Below are positions 19,745-30,774 of a DNA stretch of 64,000 bases, in pieces. A model generated the notes under the pieces. The model was not told the DNA's origin and did not search any database. It was given only the letters and a program-made list of their open reading frames with translations. The DNA lies in the NCBI GenBank assembly GCA_034231615.1, contig CM067319.1:11728001-11792000 (forward strand), given 5' to 3'. Every line of letters starts with the position of its first letter. The stretch's first letter is position 1. Made by a program: the position numbers and the translations under genes. Origin of the DNA: Meghimatium bilineatum (Eukaryota > Mollusca > Gastropoda > Stylommatophora > Philomycidae).

Positions 19745-20043
19745 AGTATTAAAACATGGGCTGTTCAATATGTTTCTGGACTGATTTTTTTCATGCTAGA
19801 AAACTGGAATACTTACAGACTAGTTGGTTCTTTCTCCTTCAAAATAGTCCCCCTTGATGATTGTATACACTTATTCCAGCACTCTTGATGATTGTATACA
19901 CTTATTCCAGCACTCCTGGTGATTGTATACACTTATTCCAGCACTCTTGATGATTGTATACACTTATTCCAGCACTCTTGATGATTGTATACACTTATTC
20001 CAGCACTCTTGATGATTGTATACACTTATTCCAGCACTCTTGC
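19745..20043 (-). mobile_element. Mariner-like transposase C-terminus, expanded by repeats
   Basis: Read on the minus strand across one frameshift, it gives FLQMQECWNKCIQSS and then KGDYFEGERTN. This resembles the CW.KCI...GDYFEGD end of mariner/SETMAR-type transposases. The part encoding the WNKCIQSS segment has been tandemly multiplied (19853-20043). A second mariner piece lies at 21640-21766 in the same orientation; whether both came from one element is unknown. Confidence 0.45.
19853..20043. repeat. 31-bp tandem repeat within a transposase remnant
   Basis: About six copies of a 31-bp unit containing TTGATGATTGTATACACTTA and TTCCAGCACTC. Only one or two variant bases occur, so the expansion is recent compared with the decayed transposase that contains it. 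Confidence 0.9.
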
Positions 20044-20069
20044 ATCTGAAGGAATCACTTTTCACCATG

Positions 20070-20690
20070 AAAACCAGCTGCTTACATCTTATGAAGTCAG
20101 CATTGTTATGCAGTGGATTCCTGGCCACTCAAACACACCTGGCAATGACAAGGCAGACAGACTAGAAAAGAAGGGAGTACAATAAGAACAACCATATACA
20201 CAAACAACCATGGACACAGTTAAAATGATGTTGAAATCTGTGAACAAAGAAAATTGGATAAACAGATGGGCCATGGGAAACACTGGGAGGGAAATCTATA
20301 AAAATATGACCAGCCCAAATCTTAAAGACAACATCAACCTCCTGGGAAGGAAAGACCAGAGTATCGTCTTCAGACTGCGCACACAACATGTACAGCTTAA
20401 CAATCACCTGAACAGAAAACAACCACAACACACTCCAGGGTGCCGGCTGTGCACTCATCCATATGAAACTGTTGACCACCACCTTTTTGAATGTCCAGCG
20501 CTGGTTGACATCAGGAAAATGCTTCTCCCTCCAGGGCCAGATAAATGGAACACATTATATGGAACAAAACAACAGCTCACAAACACATGCATATATCACA
20601 CAATGGCATTGGGTCAAAGGGTATGAGCCCATGAACCGCTGGATCAGCAACCAACCAACCAACCAACCAACCAACCAACCAAGGAAACAC
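20070..20690 (+). mobile_element. RNH-B LINE: RNase H end and zinc-knuckle C-terminus
   Basis: It starts inside RNase H with SYEVSIVMQWIPGHSNTPGN and DKADRLEKKG. After a short shift the frame 20210-20626 reads KDNINLLGRKDQSIVFRLRT, CRLCTHPYETVDHHLFECP and YGTKQQLTNTCIYHTMALGQ. CRLC...HH..EC is a zinc-knuckle-like set. The 3' end is a (CCAA)n tail at 20651-20683. It is a 5'-truncated copy, better preserved than 7485-7815. Confidence 0.82.
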
Positions 20691-20733
20691 TTTTCAAAAC
20701 AGCCCTAATTTTTTTCATTGCATTTTCTTGAAT

Positions 20734-20928
20734 CTCCTTAATATAATTCAATTAGCCACCTTTCTTAATATAATTCAATTAGCCACCTTTCTTAATATAA
20801 TTCAATTAGCCACCTTTCTTAATATAATTCAATTAGCCACCTTTCTTAATATAATTCAATTAGCTACCTTTCTTAATATAATTCAATTAGCCACCTTTCT
20901 TAATATAATTCAATTAGCCACCTTTCGT
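20734..20928. repeat. 27-bp tandem repeat
   Basis: Seven near-identical copies of a 27-bp unit containing AATATAATTCAATTAGCCAC. The length is a multiple of three, so a frame repeating LNIIQLATF stays open; this is incidental. Confidence 0.95.
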
Positions 20929-21639
20929 TGTTTTCAGGTTCGGGAAACATTACTGATACCTTCTCCCCTCCTTACTTTAGCTTCTACCTCCCTGCCTTAT
21001 GCTTAGGTTCTTGTTTGCCATGCGTTCTCTCAACTCCCTGTCTTTGTTGATTCAGCCTTTGTCCAATTTTATTGCTTGTCATTGCCCGAGGATGTCTTTC
21101 TATGGGTGTGAACTGGTTGCGGTCTGCTATATAACTTGGTATCTGTTTCATACGTCCTCTTTTCACGCTGACTACTTCTGAGATAAGTATTTTAAATTTT
21201 ATGTTACTTGCACTTTTCACTTTTTTCTGTGCACTTTCCTCTCCCCGATTACCACTATTTTCCCCTCACACCCTCTTCTTCCCTGTCATACTGCCCTATT
21301 TGCTTCCTCTGTCATCCATTCGCTATTGCCCTTCTCCCCTTTTCTTTCCTTCCTATCACAACCATGTCTGTCTCTATGTAAGATTTGACTACTATGGTCT
21401 TTTGTTTGTCCTGATGGTTTTTTTTTAGTAGAAATTTCGTCTGTCACTGTGTCTCGTTGTTAGGTTGTTTTACCGACTTATTTTGGTAACACTTATACCT
21501 AATTTTGTCTATTTTGATATTTGTCCTGTGTTACCCCAGCCACCCATTTCCTGTTTAGAGTTGTTACTCAACACTTAAACTTTTATCCTTTGAGTATGGA
21601 GGTTGTGGGAGCAATTAAAAAAAAAATAGGAGTGTTCTG
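20929..21639. other. Pyrimidine-rich unassigned sequence
   Basis: Long C/T-biased stretches (about 21225-21360). No exon, RNA gene or transposon recognised on either strand. Confidence 0.4.
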
Positions 21640-21766
21640 GTGCATCAAAAATGTATCCTTGGTTACAGACCTGCATGCAGAGGCATTTTCATGATGCACA
21701 ATCCAATTGCATGTGCACCACTTTTCATTGTGATGTGCACAACTTCAGTCAGGTATTGCAGGGCTA
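21640..21766 (-). mobile_element. Mariner-like transposase fragment (second Asp region)
   Basis: The minus strand reads WIVHHENASACRSVTKDTF and then LMHQNTPIF. This fits the mariner WxxxHDNAxxH block, with the second catalytic aspartate replaced by glutamate. The fragment is short and adjoins a SINE whose TSD falls at its end. Confidence 0.55.
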
Positions 21767-21776
21767 TTTTGTAGAA

Positions 21777-21960
21777 AAATTGGTAGCATATCTTATTCAG
21801 GACGTGGCTATCAGCCCAGTCTAGGCAATATAAATACATTCAATAGTTTGGAAGTGCTTTCTGAATGTTCCGGATGCACAATTGCCTGTGGCGGGGATTG
21901 AACTCGGTACTTTGGCCATCACAGACGCGCTCTGTACCACTCCGCCACAGAGCCGGACTG
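21777..21960 (-). mobile_element. tRNA-derived SINE, complete, 10-bp TSD
   Basis: TTTTGTAGAA flanks it at 21767-21776 and 21961-21970. On the minus strand the head reads GGCTCTGTGGCGGAGTGGTA (A-box region) and CCGAGTTCAATCCCCGCC (B-box region), a tRNA-like promoter of polymerase III. The body includes GTATTTATATTGCCTAG. The 3' end ACGTCCTGAATAAGATATGC TACC resembles the 3' end of a LINE at 25248-25450, as expected if that LINE's machinery mobilises it. Confidence 0.88.
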
Positions 21961-21970
21961 TTTTGTAGAA

Positions 21971-22594
21971 TTCTGCATTAATTCTCTATCCTCTAAGGGC
22001 GTATTCACGATGAACCAGCCTATCAATATCAAAGGAGAAAATCAACATGGTTTTGACATGTCATGTCTTTTTTCTGGTCTACTTTATAAATAGAAATACC
22101 ACTTAAACGTTGTAGAACCATTAAGGCAAAAAATCGATGAAAACAGATTGCAGTATTTCAAATGTTGTGAAACTAGTTTTTGCAAGACGAAAGCAGAAAT
22201 CAATGCACACATCTTGTTGAATATGAAAGTCCATTTTGGAAATGCGACAAGACAAACTAGGTCACCTTCACTCATAGCATCCCACACAGCAAATGTTGTG
22301 AAGTTACATAATTTAGATTTTGTACATACTTTGGCATATTGTCATCACATACACCTGGTAAATAGCAATTCTCTATGTATTATGGTTTTCTGTGGGGAAA
22401 AAATGTGTATGAGAACTTACTGAATACCCCTTGTATGTGAAAAGAGATCATCAGTAGGGGAGACAATCTATTCATAATATCAGTTTGTGAAAAAGTGCTT
22501 CCATGACAAGAGACATAAATTATTGGAGATTAATTAGTCTGGGTTTTTTTAATTTGTAGATGGCACTAGTTTATCTAAACAGGAGACTTGTTGC
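21971..22594. other. Unassigned AT-rich sequence
   Basis: I recognise nothing here. Short open frames on both strands at 22084-22423 overlap each other and show no domain. Confidence 0.4.
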
Positions 22595-24425
22595 CAGATT
22601 GTAATGAGGATCTGGATTTAACAAATGATGGCAGATGTGAAAGAAGTTAAAAGAGGAATAGGAATGGCTAAAAGTACTTTTAATGATACTTTTTATCATA
22701 GTGCCAATATGGAAAAGGAAAGGCAGCAAAAGAGACTGTAACCAGTACAGGGAAATTTCCTTGTTAAGCCATGCAGGAAAACTATATGCAAAAATAGTAG
22801 AGAAAAGACTGAGACCTGTAATAGAACAACAACTTAGCAATACACAAATGGGTTTTAGAAGAAACAGAGGATGTACTGATGCAATATTTATTCTGAAACA
22901 GTTGGCAGAGAAGTCAACATAATACAACCAAAATTTATACATATCCTTCATAGATCAAGAGAAAGCACTTGACCGAGTAAACAGAGAAAAACTATGGGAA
23001 ACATAAAAAATTTATGGAGTATGCCAACATTTAATTAACGTTTGTAGAAGTCTCTATAACAACAGCAGTTGCACTATAAGAACAGCTGCAGGCTACACAG
23101 AGGACTTTGTCGTTAGCACAGGAGTAAAGCAGGGATGTGTATTATCCCCACTACTTTTTATTACATACATGGACCACATAAACAAAACAGCAAATTCTAA
23201 TGAAGCAAATGAACTGCTTTTTGCAGATGACCAGGTTTTATTCCACAACAGCATTAAAAACCTGCAAGACCACCTAAGCATAATAGACACAGCAGGCAAG
23301 CAATTTGGAATGAAAATCAACATAGACAAAACAGAAGTAATGAATATTGCAAGAGAAAAGGAGAACATCAACATACAGATAAATAATAAACAACTAAACA
23401 AGTAGATGAATTCAAATATCTGGGCAGCATATTGAGATATGACAACAAACAAGAAGCAGAAATAAACGCAAGATGTAATAAGGCCTGTCAGATCATTGGT
23501 CAATTAACACATTTACTAAGAAACAAAGATATTACACTAGAAACAAAGAAAGCGCGTTTCAACACCATTTTCTTACCAACATTGTGTTATCAGTGTCAAA
23601 CTTGGACATTAGATTATAGAACAATACATAAGATTAACACCACTGAAATGAAATGTGTGAGACGTATGATTGGAGTTAGCTTGAGAGACAAAATCAGGAA
23701 TGAAGCACTAAGGAAACAATTAGGGATCAAGTCAACAATAGAATACATACAGAAACAACAAGTTAAATGGTACGGCCACATAACCAGACAGAAAGAGCAA
23801 AGTATTATCCAAAAAACACTTTACAAACGATACGAAAACAGGAGACCTATTGGACGCCCTCGTAAAAGGTGGATAGATAGTGTATTAGAGACACTCTGAA
23901 ATATAACAGCAGAAGAGGCAAATAGAAGGGCAAAAGACCGTACACTCACTCTCCCCTCAACACCGAAAGGTACATGAGGACAGAAAGAAGAAGAATGATA
24001 GGAGGAAAGTATAAACATCTAAACAAATCATAAATAAAGTAAAAATTAGAATTATAAACTGCTCAGAAACATGGGCAATGAACAAACAACTAGAAGACAT
24101 AATTGATACCTTTGAGATTTGGATATATAGAAGGATAGGAGAACTTCATAGAAAGAAAACAAAACAAAAATGTTCTAACAACTGTTCCTATGTAAAAAGA
24201 ACTGTTAAAAGTAATCAAGATCAAACAAAGTATTTTGGACATAAATATACCTTGTTGAAGACCTTACTTGAAGATAGAGTTGAGAAAGGCGAGCAAAAGG
24301 TAGTCAGAGATACAAGTGGAAGAGAAACATCACAAGATGGACAGTTTGACAGAGTGGATCACCAAGGCAAAAAAACGGATGTTGAATGTATGTTGCAGCC
24401 AACCTTCATTGCGGAGACAGCACTT
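22595..24425 (+). mobile_element. RTE/BovB-like LINE C-terminus, interrupted
   Basis: 22610-22688 reads GATGGCAGATGTGAAAGAAG and AGGAATAGGAATGGCTAAAA (protein EVKRGIGMAKSTFND). The same element resumes at 24001 with TAAACATCTAAACAAATCAT and continues CSETWAMNKQLEDIIDTFEI, LLKTLLEDRVEKGE and HHQGKKTDVECMLQPTF-type sequence. The related copy at 31200-33010 shows the two parts belong together. A 1.3-kb LINE-1w copy separates them. The SETW...MW.YRR layout is of the RTE/BovB kind; the exact clade is not certain. Confidence 0.7.
22689..23993 (+). mobile_element. LINE-1w, 5'-truncated, RT core present, 7-bp TSD
   Basis: AATGATA occurs at 22682-22688 and 23994-24000. The insert opens in the RT fingers (IVPIWKRKGSKRDCNQYREI) and continues LYISFIDQEKALDRVNREKL (motif A), GVKQGCVLSPLLFITYMD (motif B) and NELLFADDQVLF (motif C). 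The connection and C-terminus follow (FKYLGSILRYDNKQEAEINA; LCYQCQTWTL; VKWYGHITRQK; GRPRKRWIDSVLETL). A few stops break the frame. The 3' end is GACAGAAAGAAGAAG. It lies inside another LINE. Confidence 0.88.
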
Positions 24426-24552
24426 GATGATGATGGATCTAACTTGATCTGGCTGTATTATTTTATTATGTGTTCGAGCTCATTGCTATAATATCTCAAT
24501 GTTAAGTCTCACATCTTTTTTTTCTGACTTTTTAAATATCATTACATCAAGT

Positions 24553-25010
24553 ACACGATCATCTAATTTAGTACACATTCATGCACAATCATGACATTTA
24601 GTACACATTCATGCACAGTCATGACATTTAGTACACATTCATGCACAGTCATGACATTTAGTACACATTCATGCACAGTCATGACATTTAGTACACATTC
24701 ATGCACAGTCATGACATTTAGTACACATTCATGCACAGTCATGACATTTAGTACACATTCATGCACAGTCATGACATTTAGTACACATTCATGCACAGTC
24801 ATGACATTTAGTACACATTCATGCACAGTCATGACATTTAGTACACATTCATGCACAGTCATGACATTTAGTACATGTTCATGCACAATCATGACATTTA
24901 ATACATGTTCATGTCTAATCCTGACATTTAGTACATGTTCATGCACAATCATGACATTTAGTACACATTCATGCACAATCATGACATGTAGTACATGTTC
25001 AACACATCTA
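24553..25010. repeat. 30-bp minisatellite
   Basis: About 15 copies of a 30-bp unit containing CACATTCATGCACAGTCATG and ACATTTAGTA. Its length is a multiple of three, so frames of about 140 codons stay open on both strands (MTFSTHSCTV on +, MTVHECVLNV on -). They are not genes. Variants (ATGTTC, ACAATC) cluster at the right end, the older-looking side. Confidence 0.95.
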
Positions 25011-25247
25011 TAAACAGTTATACAATCATGCCATTTATGACAAAAGGTTGTCTCACCAGCAGGAACAGTCAGATTAAATGATGCTTAATTCAAGAGTTGA
25101 AATCTTCAACTATCGAGGATCCATGGTAACATGCACATTATAACTGGGTGAGGAGATCCGTGGTAACATTCACACGATCACTGGATGACGAGATCAGTAT
25201 ACGTATAGTAAAAGTGTCTATAACTTTTGAAATCATGGCAGAGAGTT

Positions 25248-25450
25248 CATTATCAGGTAGCATATCCTGAACAGGATGTAGCAGCCATCACAGCCTTTTG
25301 AAACTTCTGTCTATCTTGAGCCAAACTTTCTGCTTCTGTTACTGTCATATTCAGGTGGTCTTTGATGTCTTGCTCCCATCTATTTCTTGGTCTGCCTCTT
25401 GTTCGTCTCCCTGGCATCATTCCCTCTATTATGGTCTTCTCTAGGCTGTC
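25248..25450 (-). mobile_element. LINE-G C-terminus and 3' end
   Basis: The minus strand reads HDSLEKTIIEGMMPGRRTRG, RPRNRWEQDIKDHLNMTVTE, AESLAQDRQKFQKAVMAATS and CSGYAT before a stop. The last 35 bases (CATCCTGTTCAGGATATGCT ACC) are shared with the tRNA-SINE at 21777-21960 and with 63108-63150. Confidence 0.75.
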
Positions 25451-25454
25451 ATGG

Positions 25455-25720
25455 CGAAACAGTTCACAAACTCAAAATTGAAATTGAAGACTAAAATAAT
25501 AATCTATCAATCCTTCGCGCTAAGCATATTGTTGTATGCATCAGAAACATTGACATATATATATATGCATTAAAAAAAAGAGAATGAACAAGTTTCATAT
25601 GACGTGTTTCCACAAAATATTGAACATCAAATGACAAGATACGGTTACTAACTAACATGGAAGTCTTGTAGCATGCTAAGATACCATCCCTTTACTCGAC
25701 CCTCAGACATTGATGTTTAT
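25455..25720 (+). mobile_element. LINE fragment around the YGSETW-type block
   Basis: The + strand reads SKLKLKTKIIIYQSFALSIL, LYASETLTY and, after a (TA)n tract, MNKFHMTCFHKILNIK. This is the post-RT block of a LINE whose usual form is LYGSETWT...FHMRCLRKIL. It is truncated at both ends. Confidence 0.6.
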
Positions 25721-26069
25721 GTTGGCTTAGCTGTGTGAAAATAATATCGAACTGTAGCATTCCCAAGGAAATTCTCTTAAGTGAGCTCTCATCTGGTGGC
25801 TGGTAAAGTGGCTGACCAAATCTGAGGTATAATACTAAGTCCCATAACCCATTGGGGGAGTATCGAGGTCACACTGGATACATCAACAAAAAGCTATCCA
25901 AACAATTCTAACGTAAGCCAAGCCATTCGGAGAAGTGTAGAAAAAAATCAAGCCCAGACAATTCCTTGATGTTATTAAGCCAGGATTTTCTCTGTTCCCC
26001 TCTCCTCATCCCACCCTCGATTGTTCATTGCACAATAATTTCAGAAAGAAATCCTATCTTCTAGACTGA
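25721..26069. other. Unassigned sequence
   Basis: No gene or repeat recognised. Confidence 0.35.
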
Positions 26070-26513
26070 GATATAAGGACATCTGAAATATAATGAGGAC
26101 ATCTGAAATATAATGAGATATAAGGACATCTAAAATTATATAAGGACATCTGAAATATACTGAGAACATCTGAAATATAATGAAATATAAGGACATCTGA
26201 AATATACTGAGGACATCTAAAATATAATGAGGACATCTGAAATATAATGAAATATAAGGACATCTGAAATTATATAAGGACATCTGAAATACAATGAAAT
26301 ATAAGTACATCTGAAGTATAATGAGGACATCTGAAATATAATGAAATATGAGGACATCTGAAATATAATGAGGACATCTGAAATACAATGAAATATGAGG
26401 ACAACTGAAATATAATGAGATATAAGGATATCTGAAATATATTAAGGGCAGCTGAAATATAATTAGGACATCTGAAATATAATTAGGACATCTGAAATAT
26501 AATGAGGACATCT
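26070..26513. repeat. AT-rich tandem repeat of about 20 bp with variants
   Basis: Repeated GGACATCTGAAATATAATGA units, interspersed with a longer form containing ATGAAATATAAGGACATC. The array keeps a minus-strand frame of 156 codons open by chance (FRCPYISLYF repeats). Confidence 0.92.
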
Positions 26514-26762
26514 AAACAAAATAACTTTGAACGATTTTATGATCCAATCCAAATTATTGTGAAGAACTGGCTGATGATCGTATGGGAGGGAGTGCAGCAC
26601 TTTGTCCGGGGGGTGGGTGCCTGAGAGAGAAGTAAGTCTGAAGACATGCTATATAGACGAAAATCATCAACATTCTCAAACATAGATTTCGTATTGTAAT
26701 AGCCTATATTGCTCTTGCCCCTGCGGATGAAAATCAGTCGTGAGAGAATATAGGTAATAGGT

Positions 26763-27242
26763 TTCTTCTTCTTCTTCTTTCGTTCACTTGAAACATGTCT
26801 ATATCTGTAATTCTGTCTCCTTAATAAAACTCACTGTCTTATGTAGTTCATACAGTGTCCCATAGAGTTTTGATTAAAGTTTGTTTGGCCAGTAGCTCTA
26901 TTCCCTTGCCTCCTGGCTCCTCGAGGCAATTGAGAAGGACTTTCAGTAACTGAGGTTGGGCCCTTTCGAGGTATAGGGCCCGGCACCGTCCCTGCCTGAA
27001 CGCCCACAACCGGGCAGGCACCATAACTTTTTATAGATACAGACATGTTTCCATTGTGTTTTGTGCGTGGCATCCTGATTATCTGTGCGCCTTTTGGCTG
27101 GATGCCTCCGTCTTCAGCACTCTGCTTACTTGGGCAGGACTATGGTCCTGCTCGAATGGGACTGCCCGACCAGTCTTAGTTTCCAGCCCCTGATGGCTGA
27201 ACTAAGCCCCATCACCACTACAAGGTGCTGGCCTTGATGGGG
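26763..27242 (-). mobile_element. 480-bp (GAA)-tailed retroposon, 11-bp TSD
   Basis: AGGTAATAGGT flanks it at 26752-26762 and 27243-27253. On the minus strand it begins CCCCATCAAGGCCAGCACCT and ends GAACGAAAGAAGAAGAAG. It contains an 80-codon frame (27073-26831; MPRTKHNGNMSVSIKSYGAC to MGHCMNYIRQ). GC content is clearly above that of its surroundings. It may be the 5' leader of a LINE joined to a short 3' tail, hence a non-autonomous derivative. I do not recognise a domain. Confidence 0.8.
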
Positions 27243-27253
27243 AGGTAATAGGT

Positions 27254-27805
27254 AAGACTGCTGCAAATTGTATTTTGTATTTTCTTGAAAACAAGACATT
27301 GAGGTTGAAACGCTGAAAATGTCTTGTATACTGTTATTTGTATGTTTTCGTACCAATAGACTATAGTCTGTGGATCATCGTTAAACTCTGATAAAACTTG
27401 TGTTCTACGTAACTTACGTAAACACTCATGAAAGAAACTGAAATTTGAGAGCTTTGTAGTCCATATGTAACTTGTACACTAGCCTGCGTGCTCCTGACCC
27501 TCTGTAAAAGTTCAAAAGGACACCATATGTACAAAATCATTACATTTGGTAATGGCATTCCGCACACATACCTGTGCAGCGTGTGTGTTGTTGTCTGTGT
27601 CACGATCGATCGATCGATATTCATAATGGCTTGAGAATATATACGTTATATGACTTGACTAAAATTGCATATTTATTTTAGGGATGCGGTGTAGTTAAAG
27701 TTGAAGGACGTTTTGACTGAAATATGCTAGCGAGCAGGTGCCATCTAAAGGAAACCTGGTTCAGATCCTATGTGTTGCATTATTATTTATTCTTTATAAA
27801 TAAAT
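27254..27805. other. Unassigned sequence
   Basis: No gene recognised. A short (CGAT)n tract lies at 27601-27617 and an AAATAAATAA-rich patch at 27785-27805. Confidence 0.4.
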
Positions 27806-28522
27806 AATAGACACAACAGGCAAGCAATTTGGAATGAAAATAAACATAGACAAAACAGAAGTAATGAATATTGCAAGAGAAAAGTAGAACATCAACATAC
27901 AGATCAACAATAAACAACTAAAACAGGTAGATGAATTCAAATATCTGGGCAGCCCATTGATATATGACGGCATACAAGAGGCGGAGATAAAAGCAAGATG
28001 TAATAAGGCCTGTCAGATCATTGGTCAATTAACACCTTTACTAAGAAACAAAGATATTATACTAGAAACAAAGAAAGAGCATTTCAACACCATTTTTTTA
28101 ACCAACGTTGTGTTATTAGTGTCAAACTTGGATTCTAGCACAATACATAAGATTAACACCACTGAAATTAAATGTGTGAGACGTATGATTGGAGTTAGTT
28201 TGAGAGACAAAATCAGGAATGAAACACTAAGGAAACAATTAGGGATCAAGTCAACAATAGAATACATCCAGAAACAACAAGTTAAATCGTACGGCCACAT
28301 AACCAGACAGAAAGAGCAAAGTATTATCCAAAAAACATTTAACAAACGATACGAAAACAGGCGAGCTAGTGGACGCCCTCGTAAAAGGTGGATAGATAGT
28401 GTATTAGAGACACTCGGAAATATAAGACCAGAAGAGGCAAATAGAAGGGCAAATGACCGTACACTCACTCTCCTCTCAACACCGAAAGGTACACGAGGAC
28501 AGGAAGGAGAAGAAGATGATTA
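27806..28522 (+). mobile_element. LINE-1w, 5'-truncated copy
   Basis: It matches 23288-23993 over its whole length with modest divergence. It begins after motif C (DTTGKQFGMKINIDKTEVMN) and continues through the C-terminus (YIQKQQVKSYGHITRQKEQS; GRPRKRWIDSVLETLGNI; STPKGTRGQEGEEDD). The 188-codon frame at 27957-28523 is intact. The CQTW block is damaged (NVVLLVSNLDSS). Confidence 0.82.
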
Positions 28523-28596
28523 ATAAATCTTCAATGCTTCTATATTCAAATATTCGTAATTCGTGGGGATATGGACAAACGAACATTGATTAAGAT

Positions 28597-29740
28597 TTTG
28601 TGTGTGCTGATTGGATGTTCTATCCGGTAGAGCAATGGTTTTGTGTGTGCTGGTTGAATGTTCTATCCTGTAGAGCAATAGTTTTGTGTGTGTTGGTTGG
28701 ATGTTCTATCCTGTAGAGCAATGGTTTTGTGTTTGTTGGTTGGATGTTCTATCCTGTAGAGCAATGGTTTTGTGTGTTGGTTGAATGTTCTATCCTGTAG
28801 AGCAATAGTTTTGTGTGTGAGCTGGTTGGATGTTCTATCCTGTAGAGCAATGGTTTTGTGTGTTGGTTGGGTGTTCTATCCTGTAGAGCAATAGTTTTGT
28901 GTGTGTGCTGGTTGGATGTTCTATCCTGTAGAGCAATAGTTTTGTGTGTGAGCTGGTTGGATGTTCTATCCTGTAGAGCAATGGTTTTGTGTTTGTTGGT
29001 TGAATGTTCTATCCTGTAGAGCAATGGTTTTATGTGTGAGCTGGTTGGATGTTCTATCCTGTAGAGCAATGGCTTTGTGTTTGTTGGTTGAATGTTCTAT
29101 CCTGTAGAGCAATGGTTTTGTGTTTGTTGGTTGAATGTTCTATCCTGTAGAGCAATGGTTTTGTGTGTTGGTTGAATGTTCTATCCTGTAGAGCAATGGT
29201 TTTGTGTGTGTTGGTTGAATGTTCTATCCTGTAGAGCAATAGTTTTGTGTTTGTTGGTTGGATGTTCTATCCTGTAGAGCAATAGTTTTGTGTGTGTGCT
29301 GGTTGAATGTTCTATCCTGTAGAGCAATGGTTTTGTGTGTGAGCTGGTTGGATGTTCTATCCTGTAGAGCAATAGTTTTGTGTGTGTTGGTTGAATGTTC
29401 TATCCTGTAGAGCAATAGTTTTGTGTTTGTTGGTTGGATGTTCTGTCCTGTAGGGCAATGGTTCTGTGTGTGAGCTTGTTGGATGTTCTATCCTGTAGAG
29501 CAATAGTTTTGTGTGTGTGCTGGTTGAATGTTCTATCCTGTAGAGCAATGGTTTTGTGTTTGTTGGTTGGATGTTCTGTCCTGTAGGGCAATGGTTCTGT
29601 GTGTGAGCTGGTTGGATGTTCTATCCTGTAGAGCAATAGTTTTGTGTGTGAGCTGGTTGGATGTTCTATCCTGTAGAGCAATAGTTTTGTGTGTGTTGGT
29701 TGGATGTTCTATCCTGTAGAGCAATGGTTCTGTGTGTGGT
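28597..29740. repeat. 43-bp minisatellite, about 27 copies
   Basis: The unit contains GGATGTTCTATCCTGTAGAG and CAATGGTTTTGTGTGT. Its GTGTGT/TTTGTT end varies in length from about 39 to 46 bp. G/A switches (AATAG/AATGG) and length variants form short runs, suggesting local block duplications. Confidence 0.95.
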
Positions 29741-30774
29741 GGTTTTAATGTACTATACTATAGAGCAGTGCTTCTCAAACGTATGGTTGACGTAGACTTG
29801 AAAAGGGACACAGAGAAACATTTTGAAACAGGAAGGAGGACACAAAAAGAGAACTGTGTGAACCATAAGCAACGGAATTGGAAGTGATCAAGCTAAAAAT
29901 CCGCAGTCAACTGCAAGAATTTTTTTTTAAAATTAATTATTCGGGCAAGTCCGTGGATAGTCCTATTAGGCACCGGTCAAGTTCGTGGATATGGGGGATT
30001 TGCGTTTTAACCACAACCCCCCCAGAATTAAGAACATTACTTGTAGTACTAGGAATTTAACCAAAGATGGGTTAACCACACCCCATCCTCAATATTCACG
30101 AAAGGGATATAAATTAATGAATGACCTTCTTTTTAAAGATACCCTATGGGCCCCTTTTTCTCTTAATGAAGTCGTATCTACAACCATCCTGGGAGGTAAC
30201 ATATTTGTTCGAAAAGGGGAAGGAGCGGGCTCTAGACAAAAAGTTCAGAAATACTGCTATAGAGGGTCAACGTGACTTTAAAGTTTTGCTAAAGTCGGAT
30301 GTGCCTGGCAGATATTTATTCGTCTGATTCAGTCTGTTGTATGAACTGTAAAACTGAAAACACCATGTTGTCTGCTCCCATTAATTAACTTCAACTCCTG
30401 CAGACGATTACCTGAAGTTTTTAATTCATGTTTATAATTTTCTCAAGCATCGGGCTAATTAAACGCAGGTGGCGTGAAGGAGAAAGAAGAAACAACTTTC
30501 CTCATTATTTATATAACATCAGTTTTCGGTGCAGAAAGTGATGTTCAACTTTGATTTGATTCGACTCGAACCACGTATGTTGTTAAGTTTATCAAAATGC
30601 CCCCACGTGATGTGGCCACGCCCTTTATGTTTACATCACTTGCGGATTAATCAAACGCTTTGGTTAATTATGACGGATTTTAAATGAGGCTGTGATAGTA
30701 GTAAGCAGGTTTGTCATTTATCCCTCCGCACCATAACAATAAAACTACAACACACGTAGTTGTCTTCTTCGACG
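29741..30774. other. Unassigned sequence with a possible hAT end
   Basis: CAGTGCTTCTCAAACGTATG at 29765 resembles a hAT left terminus, but I found no partner end. The rest holds poly-C and AT-rich patches. AGAACATTACTTGTAGTACT near 30030 resembles 60738-60760, hinting at an old dispersed repeat. No gene is recognised. Confidence 0.35.

Noticed and set aside
20929-21639. Pyrimidine-rich region as a long intron end or promoter
   Set aside because: No exon with a matching frame follows and no promoter motif can be supported.
21889-21958. Functional tRNA gene on the minus strand
   Set aside because: It is the head of a SINE with a defined 10-bp TSD and a LINE-derived 3' end.
24553-25010. CRISPR-like regular repeat array
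   Set aside because: Repeats are directly tandem with no unique spacers, and the sequence is clearly from an animal genome. The same holds for all other arrays here.
28597-29740. Centromeric satellite
   Set aside because: At 1.1 kb, with variable unit length and lying among other minisatellites, there is no sign of the long homogeneous arrays typical of centromeres.
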